Of a DNA stretch of 46,569 bases, positions 34,900 to 43,332 are shown in pieces; position 1 is the first letter of the stretch, and each line of letters opens with the position of its first letter. A program made the position numbers and the translations under genes. Under the pieces are notes generated by a model. The model did not search any database, was not told the DNA's origin, and saw only the letters and a program-made list of their open reading frames with translations. This DNA is from Bacteroidia bacterium (lineage in GTDB: Bacteria > Bacteroidota > Bacteroidia > Palsa-965), in contig JALONL010000019.1 of assembly GCA_025454955.1 (NCBI GenBank), positions 1 through 46,569 on the forward strand, written 5' to 3'.

Positions 34900-34980
34900 T
34901 TACGGTTTTGACCTGTCGGCTCCGGTATCTTGAGTGTGGATGATACCGGCCATTGTAAGGATGGTAATGATGATTTCCAT
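34900..34980 (-). CDS. Tiny hydrophobic peptide, array unit A (26 aa)
   Basis: Peptide beginning MEIIITILTMAGIIHTQ, ending DTGADRSKP. It is the first unit and is divergent from the TPR-like gene whose start is 90 bases away. Its tail (DTGADRSKP) resembles the DTGAGKTKP tail of unit G at the other end of the array, so tail types recur in a mosaic fashion. The frame is open upstream, but the array-wide start is the ATG at 34980, preceded by ACAAAAAACACGAAC. Confidence 0.6.
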   Translation of the reverse strand: MEIIITILTMAGIIHTQDTGADRSKP

Positions 34981-35070
34981 GTTCGTGTTTTTTGTAAAAG
35001 TCAATGGAACAATCCTCAATTCGCCTGCATTTTTTTGAACGAAAAAGCAAAAAATGGCTATCTTACTAAC

Positions 35071-36648
35071 ATGAAGGGCAAAGCACAGATTCATCGGGCT
35101 ATTCAATCAGGCAGCACTAAAACAAATTTTGAAAAGCTGGTTTCAGTGGTTATCGGTATGAAACCAGAAGAGCTAAAGACTGCCAAAAACTATATCTCGT
35201 TTGGGCATCAGGATAAATTCAAAGGTGCTCCGGCTATGTTGCTTGATGTATTGATTGAAAATAACCAGATCAACTATGAACAAGCGATTAAACACTTAGG
35301 TGGCATATCTAAAAGTGCTTTTGACACAGTGGTAATAAGATTAAAGGAGAAATTAAATTATTGCCTCGTAAGCGAATTTAATACCATGAGAGAAAATGGC
35401 TATTCTCCAAGATACCAGGCTTTTTTTCAATGCAAGGATTTTGTAAAAATGATTCACATATTAATGAGACGAGGTGCAACGCAGGAAGCATACTCTAAAA
35501 TCCTCCTTGTTATTGAGTTATCAGAACAATTTGAATGGTATGACAGCTTGATTGAAGCCAGTTATTTATTGCTTGAATACTATTCTCTTGTATCTGAATT
35601 TGGCACAATAGATGAAATCGAAAACAAAATCCCTTTTTATGAATATTGCAGGAAAGCAGTAATAAAATCTAAATTGCTTTATGATGATTTGCTCAACACA
35701 AGTAAAAAATCAACCGAAGGAAATTCATTACAACTATATGAAAAAACGATTGAACACATAAATGAATTATACTCCAAAACAAGTTCGGGATTAGTAAATT
35801 ATCAGCTACTCAAAATTTCAATAAATTACTATTTGCAACAGAATAATTTTGGTGAGGCAGAACGAAAAGCTCAGGAATTATTAAGCCATGTAAGTAACAC
35901 CCCATCTGTAAAACAGCCATTAACAATTTCAGTGGCCTTATTGCATATCGCAGAATGTTTACTCATGCAAAAAAACTATACCGAGGCCTTAGACTATATA
36001 AAAAGTGCAAGAATTCATTTAAGCAAAGGCAGCATCAATTACGGCGAATCGTTGGAGATTGAGTTTTATTGTTTGCTTTATACGGGTCAGTTGGCAGAGG
36101 CAGAAACTGTAATTAATGAGCTATTAGATCAGAAGACCTATGCGGTAACACGTTATCATAAAAATCGTAGAAATTTTATGCACTGTTGCGCATTGTTTGC
36201 CCAGGAGAAGTACGAACAAGCATACGATGTGTTAATTGAAATAGGGTATCTCACCAAAGATAAAGCCGGGTGGAATATTGGTATAAGGCTAATGATGATG
36301 ATGCTTGCAAAACTTAACAAGGACTCTATCCGGTCGGAAAATATTCTCGCTCAATGGCAGAGAGAAATTGCCACTATGCGTAAGCATATTGCTTTTACTA
36401 AACGGGATTTAGAGCTGTTCAAACTATTAAAAAAACTGAGCAGGACAGAACAAACATGGGCGAAATTTGTGAGTGCTGAAAAAAATATCATAGATCAATT
36501 TAGAAATGAAGAACTCGCGTGGAAACCTGCATCTCACGAAATTATTAATGTAGTTGACTGGTTGCAATCTAAAGCACGAAATATTCAGTTTGCAGAGTTC
36601 CTTAAAACAGAAAGTATGTCCAAACCAATGTCGGTGTTTTCTTCATAG
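35071..36648 (+). CDS. TPR-like cytoplasmic protein (paralogue 1)
   Basis: 525 aa from the ATG at 35071 (MKGKAQIHRAIQSG); the frame is open 47 codons upstream but overlaps the start of tiny ORF A and is not protein-like. The N-terminal 100 residues (LKTAKNYISFGHQDKFKGA, LLDVLIENNQINYEQAIKHL, AFDTVVIRLKEKLNYCLV) are shared with the 503-aa protein at 39768. The rest is an array of paired helices of TPR type, for example LLHIAECLLMQKNYTEALDYIKSARIHL and EIEFYCLLYTGQLAEAETVINELL. There is no signal peptide, membrane segment or DNA-binding domain I recognise. TPR superhelices bind peptides in several signalling systems; the divergent tiny-peptide array makes that an attractive but untested role. 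Confidence 0.8.
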   Translation: MKGKAQIHRAIQSGSTKTNFEKLVSVVIGMKPEELKTAKNYISFGHQDKFKGAPAMLLDVLIENNQINYEQAIKHLGGISKSAFDTVVIRLKEKLNYCLVSEFNTMRENGYSPRYQAFFQCKDFVKMIHILMRRGATQEAYSKILLVIELSEQFEWYDSLIEASYLLLEYYSLVSEFGTIDEIENKIPFYEYCRKAVIKSKLLYDDLLNTSKKSTEGNSLQLYEKTIEHINELYSKTSSGLVNYQLLKISINYYLQQNNFGEAERKAQELLSHVSNTPSVKQPLTISVALLHIAECLLMQKNYTEALDYIKSARIHLSKGSINYGESLEIEFYCLLYTGQLAEAETVINELLDQKTYAVTRYHKNRRNFMHCCALFAQEKYEQAYDVLIEIGYLTKDKAGWNIGIRLMMMMLAKLNKDSIRSENILAQWQREIATMRKHIAFTKRDLELFKLLKKLSRTEQTWAKFVSAEKNIIDQFRNEELAWKPASHEIINVVDWLQSKARNIQFAEFLKTESMSKPMSVFSS

Positions 36649-36997
36649 TTAATTGAAAAACAGTATATTATTGTATTAAATGTACTTTTTGAGTGTCTTT
36701 GAGTTCTGGAAAAAGGGGGCGTTAAAATCCATCTGTAATAGCTTTCTGCGCCATATTTCTTAACAACTGTAATTCCAATTCCAAGTCATTATAAATTTGT
36801 TTTCGTGATACATAAATAGTGTATTACAAGATATTTAGCTGCATCAACCCGGAAACTTGGACAATTTCTGACGGCGGGAGATGCGGCTATTTTTTTTTAC
36901 GGCATGGGAAAGGTTTGTATATGCAGTCCAAGTGCAACGGGCAGACTAAGTACCATGCCACCCTTTAAAACAACAACATACTTTATACATCATCCCT
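36649..36997. other. Gene-free stretch after the first TPR-like gene
   Basis: AT-rich sequence without a credible complete gene. A minus-strand frame at about 36722-36830 reads YVSRKQIYNDLELELQLLRN before a stop but has no start, so it may be a gene remnant. An eight-to-nine T run near 36893 follows GC-rich sequence but forms no obvious stem. Confidence 0.4.
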
Positions 36998-37153
36998 ATG
37001 TACAAAACACATACCACCAAGCCAATCAATAGGCTGCCTAAACAGGAGAATACCAGACACAACGCACGTTCGCCCATGTTTAATCCCCGAAAAATGAGAG
37101 GCGAAGAACTTGAACATTATCAAAGAGCCACCAAAGTAATGGGCTTTTTCTAA
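36998..37153 (+). CDS. Possible 51-aa basic protein
   Basis: ATG at 36998, stop at 37151-37153. The product (MYKTHTTKPINRLPKQEN... ending KVMGFF) is basic and polar with no signal peptide. It lies 63 bases upstream of a lipoprotein operon in the same direction and could be its first gene. There is no homology evidence either way. Confidence 0.35.
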   Translation: MYKTHTTKPINRLPKQENTRHNARSPMFNPRKMRGEELEHYQRATKVMGFF

Positions 37154-37216
37154 TCACAAAAGCGAAACAGACCGGGTTGTAGACAAGCCTAAACCTTAAC
37201 CACAAAAACAGCTTTT

Positions 37217-37717
37217 ATGAAAAAAATCATCATTCTGACCGCAATTTTAGGCACTGCCCTATTAAGCAGTTGCCAGAAAGAACAGGAAATTGTTGCACCA
37301 AACAATATTTCCGAGTTCAAATACGCAACCGCCGAGGAACTGATTCAGGCGGCATCGCCCGAACTTTATCAGGAATTGCTTACCGATGCACAATCTTATC
37401 GTGTGCCAGTATGGCAGCCAAGCGGCTATTTCATACCCGGTGGTACCTGGCCTAATAATATGGCCGACTACTCCTGTATGCCTGGCAATAGTTGCTGCGG
37501 TGTTACAATAGTAGGTAACCGCACCGGCGAGCCTGGATCCGGACTAGAAATCATAGCCACCGATATTCAGACAGTGGCCGATTTGATTGCCCAAAGCCCG
37601 GGTAGCGACATCATGATTTTTAACCACGCTAATCCAATAGTGCAAAAAGTCCGCGGGATTCGTAATATTACTACATCTCCCACAGAAGGAACTAAATTTA
37701 CTGTTGACTTAGAATAA
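37217..37717 (+). CDS. Putative lipoprotein (166 aa)
   Basis: Lipoprotein signal MKKIIILTAILGTALLSSC with the lipobox cysteine at 19. The mature part has YATAEELIQAASPELYQELL, then a cysteine-containing segment (DYSCMPGNSCCGVTIVG) and a beta-rich end. I do not recognise the family. It is the first sure gene of a tight three-gene operon (7 bases to the next start), so it should work with the two envelope proteins encoded after it. Confidence 0.75.
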   Translation: MKKIIILTAILGTALLSSCQKEQEIVAPNNISEFKYATAEELIQAASPELYQELLTDAQSYRVPVWQPSGYFIPGGTWPNNMADYSCMPGNSCCGVTIVGNRTGEPGSGLEIIATDIQTVADLIAQSPGSDIMIFNHANPIVQKVRGIRNITTSPTEGTKFTVDLE

Positions 37718-37724
37718 ACATCAA

Positions 37725-38966
37725 ATGAATCGTCTTGTCTTTGCTTTTGGTCTGTTGCTGGCCGCCGCACTCATGGGGTGTGGCGGTCACGGCGTTTCGT
37801 TCAACCTGGTAAACCACCAGAAATTGGACGAGGGAGAAATAATCATTCGCCGGATACCGGAGCAAATACAATCACTTTCTGCCACACGTTTATCGATGAA
37901 TAATAGCGGTAAAATTTGTGTCTATAATCCGGTTAACGGACAATTAGTGAGGACGTTTTCGCCGAATCGGAAATTTGATGATTCGCTAAAGTCTATTCAC
38001 AGTGAGATTGATTCGCTAGCGGGTAAAAGATATGTACCACTTGATTCTACCGATGTAGGAGAAGGTGTATTCTCCAACAAGTCTAAAGTGGTAAGCTACT
38101 GCTGGGCCAATAATCGCTTTTATATTATGTATCAGGCAGCGGTAGCGTATTACTATGAAACAAGAGAGAAATGGGTGAAAAGCTACGGCGAACCCGACAG
38201 CGAATCCCGGAAACAGTCTATTGCTTATGCGCAACGTGAGGATATAGACCCGAAAGAGCAGTTCTTTATGTCGGGCAATATCTATTTCCTGATAACAGAT
38301 TCGTTGTTTCGGCTGGAAAGAGCGGAATATTTTGACGACACCAACCTGCCTCGCAGCCCTTTTGGCCGCTATATTACAGCCACGTTAAAAGGTATTTGTG
38401 TTTACCACGGAGTGCTTTATACTCCGGCGCATAACAGGGAGAATATGTTTTTTCTTCCTTACGAAATGATACTAAATACAAAAGACAGTATTTGTCAATT
38501 AGTGAAATTCGATTTCGGCAAAAAATTAAAGTTTGGCGGTGAAGTGTTGAATTCCTACATGATACCAGACTTCAAAGTAAATGCCCGCGATAACCTGTCC
38601 AACTCATGGAATTTCTGGCAGGACGATAATATCCTGTATGTAAAAACGCCAATGGGATTTTATCGTGTAAACGATCATACACGAATCGAGGGCAATCCAA
38701 TTTTGGACAAAAACGATAAATGGTTCTCTGATTTTGCTTACAAGCAAAAAGAAAACCTCTTGCTGTGTAATATTTTGAGGAACGATTATATCAAGTCAGA
38801 TACGGCCATATTATTTCGGTTGTATGATTTGAAAACCCAGCAAGTGTTGTTTGACACCACCATGACCGGCGGCGGCTATTTTTCTGCCACAGGAAATAAT
38901 TACTATTTCGTAAACCGCGATAAAGAAAACTATTACATAGATACGTACCAACTCCACACCCAATGA
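37725..38966 (+). CDS. Putative lipoprotein, propeller-like (413 aa)
   Basis: Lipoprotein signal MNRLVFAFGLLLAAALMGC (cysteine 19). The mature protein is rich in beta-strand patterns of the kind seen in Bacteroidota six-bladed propeller lipoproteins (GKICVYNPVNGQLVRTFSPN, FMSGNIYFLITDSLFRLE, ATLKGICVYHGVLYTP, NILYVKTPMGFYRVNDHT, ILFRLYDLKTQQVLFDTTM). A propeller is inferred from pattern, not recognised as a family. The stop overlaps the next start by four bases (ATGA), so translation is coupled. Confidence 0.75.
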   Translation: MNRLVFAFGLLLAAALMGCGGHGVSFNLVNHQKLDEGEIIIRRIPEQIQSLSATRLSMNNSGKICVYNPVNGQLVRTFSPNRKFDDSLKSIHSEIDSLAGKRYVPLDSTDVGEGVFSNKSKVVSYCWANNRFYIMYQAAVAYYYETREKWVKSYGEPDSESRKQSIAYAQREDIDPKEQFFMSGNIYFLITDSLFRLERAEYFDDTNLPRSPFGRYITATLKGICVYHGVLYTPAHNRENMFFLPYEMILNTKDSICQLVKFDFGKKLKFGGEVLNSYMIPDFKVNARDNLSNSWNFWQDDNILYVKTPMGFYRVNDHTRIEGNPILDKNDKWFSDFAYKQKENLLLCNILRNDYIKSDTAILFRLYDLKTQQVLFDTTMTGGGYFSATGNNYYFVNRDKENYYIDTYQLHTQ

Positions 38967-39481
38967 TAAATCCCTCCCTGCTTCTGCTTGTGCTGTGTGT
39001 TAGCCTTTCCTGCACCGAGGCAAACACACCCAAAGTCCGGGTGCCGCCTAAGCAGCCAGACTATAAAAAAACGCTCACACTGGAAAGCTGGCTTCGCTCC
39101 CTTCCCGGTAAGCCAAAGCATTATACATCTGTTTTTGTTCTCACACCCAACGACTGCAACAGTTGTATGGAGTTGTTTACTGCCGTATTGAGGAAACAAT
39201 TAAACACAACATCTCCCAACAACAGAATTTGTGTGGTGTTTCAGGATTTCAGGCCAGTAGAACGCCCCGCATTAATACAGGCGGCATTTGAGGACATAGA
39301 TACAAGCGGTGTTCCAATAATATGGAGTGATACGCTTTTTGAGCAAGCTCGCCAAAAAGTAAACCAACCCAAAGGAGGCTCTTTGCTGCTGGTGTATAAT
39401 CAAAAGTACCAACTCTTGTACAGCAAAGCCGGAAAATCAGTTACAGGAACTGAACCAGAGCTAAAAAACATTTTCAATTAA
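38963..39481 (+). CDS. Thioredoxin-like envelope protein (172 aa)
   Basis: N-terminal export signal MINPSLLLLVLCVSLSC, a possible but weak lipobox at cysteine 17. The segment SVFVLTPNDCNSCMELFTAVL has the strand-CxxC-helix layout of thioredoxin folds (C-N-S-C), followed by strands RICVVFQDF, GVPIIWSD and GSLLLVYNQKYQLLYSKAG. Probably periplasmic, anchored in the membrane; a redox role depends on whether both cysteines are free. It is the last gene of the operon, overlapping the propeller-like gene by four bases. Confidence 0.72.
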   Translation: MINPSLLLLVLCVSLSCTEANTPKVRVPPKQPDYKKTLTLESWLRSLPGKPKHYTSVFVLTPNDCNSCMELFTAVLRKQLNTTSPNNRICVVFQDFRPVERPALIQAAFEDIDTSGVPIIWSDTLFEQARQKVNQPKGGSLLLVYNQKYQLLYSKAGKSVTGTEPELKNIFN

Positions 39482-39544
39482 CCCGGCCTGATTAGGGGTT
39501 TAAGGGCAGGGGCATCCGGTAGCACATACTATGTGACTATCGGA

Positions 39545-39617
39545 GCAGTGAACCATTGTGTTATACACGATGGGTGCGGTGGCGGTTTTATTTGTTTCCG
39601 CCACCGTGTTTCACTGC
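39545..39617. other. Nested inverted repeat upstream of the second TPR-like gene
   Basis: Outer arms GCAGTGAA (39545-39552) and TTCACTGC (39610-39617) enclose inner arms CGGTGGCGG (39577-39585) and CCGCCACCG (39598-39606), all perfect. A T-rich loop sits between the inner arms and no T-tract follows. It may be a structured 5' leader, a small RNA, or a weak terminator for the lipoprotein operon. Confidence 0.5.
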
Positions 39618-39767
39618 CTTGCCTGAACGCAAATACTTATTTCGAAAAAAATACCCTGCCAGTGCCATAGCAGGAGGGCGGCGGTTGGTTTGCTTATTCC
39701 GATGTGGTAAACACACCCCGCCCATTTTTAACCCAACCCGTATTCAAACACCCAACAACACGGAATA

Positions 39768-41279
39768 ATGAATGCCTACGTATTTGCTCAAAAACTATTT
39801 CAGCATTTTGGCGAAAGAGAGCGCAAACTCCTGTTAAACCATCTCAAAGCCTACAGCAGCCGCGGTGATAAATTTCACAGCATAAGTGTGAAACTATACG
39901 ATTTGTGGGTGCATACCCCCACCACAAGCTACAATGAAGCCGAACATCTCTTGTATGGCGAACGCGCCACAATGGCATTTACCCGGCTAATGCTCCGTAT
40001 GAAGGATAAAATGCTGGAAGTAATGACGCTACAGGTAAATTTGAATAACGAGGAGATTTACCATCCGTTTCAAAAACAACGGCTGCATGCCGAAACAAAA
40101 TTAGTGCAGGCACGGGCACTGCTTTACCGCAAATTATACCTGCATACTCAAACACTGTGTGATAATCTTATACAAACAGCGTTAGAGAACGAATGGTTTG
40201 AACTGGCACACAAAGCCATATTGATTCAGCTTCAACAGCCACGGTTTTTGGAAAACAAAACGGAGGCAGAAAAACTGCAACGCACTTCCGAATTGTATCA
40301 GCGGAAGCATTTGCTTGCCGCTCAGGGGCTGGCACTTTGCCTGCCGCCCGAACCGGTAGTGTGTATGCCCGTGCCGCCCCAGCAGTATGCCGAATATGCA
40401 CAGAATCATTCGGTTGTACCTGCAAAATGGATTTCAAATACCAGCACCGTTTGCGCAGCATTTACTCATGCCTGTTATTTCTACAGCCAAAAAGCATACA
40501 AAAAGGCACTAAAAAAAGCAAACCATGCACTTAGCCTGTTTCAAGCCAACGAAAAATTATTTTCCACTTCGTTAGGTACACAGCTTTACCTGCTGCTGGC
40601 CGAAATTAACCTTCACCTTTGCCGTTTTACCGAATGCAGAGCAAACTGCAAACAAGTGATTGCGCAAACCACGCAGGAAAAAGTATGGCTGTACGAATTG
40701 CAGTTTCATGCCGCATTTTACACCGGCCAATACAGCGAGGCATTATACTGCTGCAACGAAATGCTTTCTGAAACATGGTCAAAGAAGGAACATATACTAA
40801 AATGGAGGCTCCGGCTGTGTTACCTGCTTATTTTACAAAATATGTATATGGAAGCACTCACACTGCTTGAAGAATTAACAGAAGAAAAAACAAGTATGGC
40901 AGCCTCCGAAGTCAGTTTTCATTTTCTTTACTTAGTTACACTTTTCGGGTGTATGGAAAATGTTAATGAACATAATATGGAAAAGATAAAACGGCGGTTT
41001 GAAACCAGGCTGGGCAAATTACATTTTCAGGAAAAACGCGAGGAGGTAATTGCACAACTCTTACTGGAAATAGTGCGGGCCGATTATCAGTTAAAGCCAG
41101 TGCATCAGCAAAGCGGGCATTTACTCGATTTATTAGGGGGCAATGAGCCTGAATACCGTTGGAAGCTGAAATCTCTTGAATTATTAAGGTTTGAGGAGTG
41201 GTTTATGGCCAGCAGGATAAATATTCCTTTTGAACCCAAACCGCCTAAGTATGTGCAGGAGTTTGAAGAACCGGAGTAA
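39768..41279 (+). CDS. TPR-like cytoplasmic protein (paralogue 2)
   Basis: 503 aa. The N-terminal region (ERKLLLNHLKAYSSRGDKFHS, SVKLYDLWVHTPTTSYNEAEHLLYG, AFTRLMLRMKDKMLEVM) aligns motif by motif with the N terminus of the 525-aa protein at 35071 (same Y-x-S-x-G-x-DKF, L-x-D, Y-x-x-A, AF and R-x-K-x-K-L/M positions). TPR-like helix pairs follow (ACYFYSQKAYKKALKKANHALSLF, YLLLAEINLHLCRFTECRANCKQVI, QFHAAFYTGQYSEALYCCNEML). There is no export signal. It ends with a polar, acidic tail (VQEFEEPE). No tiny-peptide ORF of the array type was found next to it. Function unknown; a scaffold or peptide-binding protein is plausible. Confidence 0.8.
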   Translation: MNAYVFAQKLFQHFGERERKLLLNHLKAYSSRGDKFHSISVKLYDLWVHTPTTSYNEAEHLLYGERATMAFTRLMLRMKDKMLEVMTLQVNLNNEEIYHPFQKQRLHAETKLVQARALLYRKLYLHTQTLCDNLIQTALENEWFELAHKAILIQLQQPRFLENKTEAEKLQRTSELYQRKHLLAAQGLALCLPPEPVVCMPVPPQQYAEYAQNHSVVPAKWISNTSTVCAAFTHACYFYSQKAYKKALKKANHALSLFQANEKLFSTSLGTQLYLLLAEINLHLCRFTECRANCKQVIAQTTQEKVWLYELQFHAAFYTGQYSEALYCCNEMLSETWSKKEHILKWRLRLCYLLILQNMYMEALTLLEELTEEKTSMAASEVSFHFLYLVTLFGCMENVNEHNMEKIKRRFETRLGKLHFQEKREEVIAQLLLEIVRADYQLKPVHQQSGHLLDLLGGNEPEYRWKLKSLELLRFEEWFMASRINIPFEPKPPKYVQEFEEPE

Positions 41280-41415
41280 CAGGAAGTGGCATGCACGTTT
41301 TTTTTCGCTTTTAACCGATTTCAAGAGAATTGCAGATTTGGAACGAATGGCGTAAATTTGAGCATATCCGTTTTCGCGGATCAGGCATTAACAAGACAAA
41401 TAAGCATTTCGCAAA

Positions 41416-42036
41416 ATGAAAAAAACAATCAGTTTATTTTCGGCAGCCGCTCTGGCGGTATTGGTAATTACCGCTTTCCGTCCGGTTGACATTACCCCCA
41501 TTGCCACCGGCACCGCCATGCCCATGGCCGACAAAGCCATGAAAGACGTGGTAAGCGGCAAAGAAGTAACGCTGGCCGGCCAGAAAGGAGCCACCGGCAC
41601 ACTCGTGATCTTTTCGTGCAACACCTGCCCCTATGTAGTTATCAACGAAGGCCGCATTGCCGATGCCTTACGCACCGCAAAACGCCTCAAATTCGGCGTG
41701 GTAATCGTAAACTCCAATGAAGCCAAACGCGCCGACGAGGATTCGGAAACCGCAATGGCCAAATACGCCAAAGACCAAAAATACGATTGCGCCTACACCA
41801 TAGACGTAAACTCTGAACTGGCCGATGCCTTTGGAGCCACCCGCACACCCGAGTGCTTCCTGTTCGACAAAGACAGCAAATTGGTTTACCACGGCGCTAT
41901 CGACGACAGTCCGAAAGATGCCAAAGCCGCCAAAGTAAATTACCTGAACAATGCCATGTTCTCGCTGCAAAAGGGCGAGGCTGTGCAAACTCCCAACACT
42001 GTTTCTGTGGGATGCACCATTAAGCGCAAAGGGTAA
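41416..42036 (+). CDS. Exported thioredoxin-family (redoxin) protein
   Basis: 206 aa. Signal peptide MKKTISLFSAAALAVLVITAF, then a redoxin domain: GTLVIFSCNTCPYVVINEGR with the CNTC redox motif, a VVIVNSNEAKRADED segment, and the cis-proline region GATRTPECFLFDKDSKLVYHGAIDD. Close to the AhpC/TSA-like, CxxCPxV redoxins of unknown partner common in bacteria. Likely periplasmic, acting as a thiol reductase or peroxidase. A strong terminator follows, so it is monocistronic. Confidence 0.88.
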   Translation: MKKTISLFSAAALAVLVITAFRPVDITPIATGTAMPMADKAMKDVVSGKEVTLAGQKGATGTLVIFSCNTCPYVVINEGRIADALRTAKRLKFGVVIVNSNEAKRADEDSETAMAKYAKDQKYDCAYTIDVNSELADAFGATRTPECFLFDKDSKLVYHGAIDDSPKDAKAAKVNYLNNAMFSLQKGEAVQTPNTVSVGCTIKRKG

Positions 42037-42064
42037 TTTGTAAGGATTTATATTGAGTAAGATG

Positions 42065-42098
42065 CTCCTGCCTGTGATTTACAGGCAGGAGTTTTTTT
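42065..42098 (+). terminator. Intrinsic terminator after the redoxin gene
   Basis: CTCCTGCCTGT (42065-42075) pairs with ACAGGCAGGAG (42081-42091), followed by seven T residues. Confidence 0.93.
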
Positions 42099-42269
42099 AT
42101 GGTGTAATGTTTATCCCGGAGATTGGTGATTGAATTTGCCGGAGTTTGGGTTTATTTATTCTGAAAAGGATCAGCGGGTTGATCGATAAGGATAAATAAA
42201 TCCTTAATTATCAATTCCCTCAAAATAACCATCCCCAATTTTTATAATTTTACGCCCAGAAAAGCGGGT

Positions 42270-43250
42270 ATGCTTCAGGAAAAACTCTCCGGAAAAAAGA
42301 TTGTATTAACAGGAGGTGCCGGATTTATCGGGTCGGCCATTGCCATGCAATTGGCAAACAGCAGCGCCGAAGTGGTAATTCTCGACAACCTGCTTACCGG
42401 CAGTTTCGAAAACATCCGCCCGCTGGCCGAAAGCCAACGGATAAACTTTGTAAACGGCGATATCAGAGATTTTGCCGTGTGCCGCGAAGTAATGCACGGG
42501 GCCGATATTGTGCTGCATCAGGCGGCATTGGGCTCGGTGCCGCGCAGCATTGCCGAGCCGCTCAATACCCATTCCATAAATATCGACGGGTTTGTAAATG
42601 TGCTCGAAGCAGCGCGGCTGGCAGGGGTGAAGCGGTTTATTTACGCATCGTCCTCGTCGGTTTACGGCAGCGATGCTTCGAGTCCCAAAACCGAGGCGGT
42701 TACCGGCCATCCCTTATCGCCTTATGCGCTCACCAAATCGGTAAATGAGCAGTATGCGCGTTTGTATGCGGCGGTGTATGGCATGGAAATTATCGGGCTG
42801 CGCTATTTTAATGTATTCGGCCCGAGGCAAAATCCCGAAGGGGCGTATGCGGCGGTTATTCCGCTTTTCATTACGCAAATGCTTGCAGGCCAGACACCGG
42901 TAATTAATGGCGACGGCCTCACCACGCGCGATTTTACGTATGTGGACAATGTGGTACAGGCCAACATGAAAGCACTCCTGCTCGATACCCTGCCCGCCGG
43001 TGTGCAGCCTGTGTTTAACATTGCCTGCGGCGATACCACCAGCCTTATCGACCTTTATAAAATGATTGCGGCGGCCACAGGTTTTACCTCGCCACCCGTG
43101 TTTATGCCCGAACGGAAAGGCGATATCCGCCAGAGTTTTGCCTCTGTGCAAGCAGCCGCAAAATACCTCGGCTACATGCCCTCGGTTACGCTTAATGAGG
43201 GCATTATAAAGACTGTGGAATGGTTCCGCAGCTCACTTAACAAAGATTAG
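42270..43250 (+). CDS. UDP-N-acetylglucosamine 4-epimerase-like enzyme (WbpP/TviC type)
   Basis: 326 aa extended SDR. NAD-binding KIVLTGGAGFIGSAIA; catalytic SSSSVYGS and Y-x-x-x-K in PYALTKSVNEQYARLY. The stretch ALGSVPRSIAEPLNTHSINIDGFVNVLEAA is characteristic of the UDP-GlcNAc/UDP-GlcNAcA 4-epimerase group (WbpP, TviC, WbgU) rather than of GalE. RYFNVFGPRQNPEGAYAAVIP and GDGLTTRDFTYVDNVVQA are also typical. It would convert UDP-GlcNAc to UDP-GalNAc for surface polysaccharide. Near a YfhO protein and a glycosyltransferase, which suits that role. Exact substrate is by family only. Confidence 0.88.
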   Translation: MLQEKLSGKKIVLTGGAGFIGSAIAMQLANSSAEVVILDNLLTGSFENIRPLAESQRINFVNGDIRDFAVCREVMHGADIVLHQAALGSVPRSIAEPLNTHSINIDGFVNVLEAARLAGVKRFIYASSSSVYGSDASSPKTEAVTGHPLSPYALTKSVNEQYARLYAAVYGMEIIGLRYFNVFGPRQNPEGAYAAVIPLFITQMLAGQTPVINGDGLTTRDFTYVDNVVQANMKALLLDTLPAGVQPVFNIACGDTTSLIDLYKMIAAATGFTSPPVFMPERKGDIRQSFASVQAAAKYLGYMPSVTLNEGIIKTVEWFRSSLNKD

Positions 43251-43293
43251 GAGCCCGTTTGTGGCTGACCGTTCCAACCCACGCGGATTTTAA

Positions 43294-43301
43294 TAACTTT
43301 G
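43294..43301 (+). promoter_or_regulatory. -7 element upstream of the YfhO gene
   Basis: TAACTTTG matches TAnnTTTG exactly, 31 bases before the ATG at 43333. No clear -33 TTG. Confidence 0.45.
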
Positions 43302-43332
43302 CCGGGCAACAACCCGCAAGAAATCAACGGCT

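Noticed and set aside
34930..35070. Upstream extension of the TPR-like gene to 34930
   Set aside because: The extra 47 codons overlap tiny ORF A in antisense and are not helical or TPR-like; the ATG at 35071 is better.
36955..37032. 26-codon ORF (MPPFKTTTYFIHH) before the lipoprotein operon as a further array peptide
   Set aside because: It has neither the hydrophobic helix nor the GII core of the array peptides, and overlaps the 51-aa ORF in another frame.
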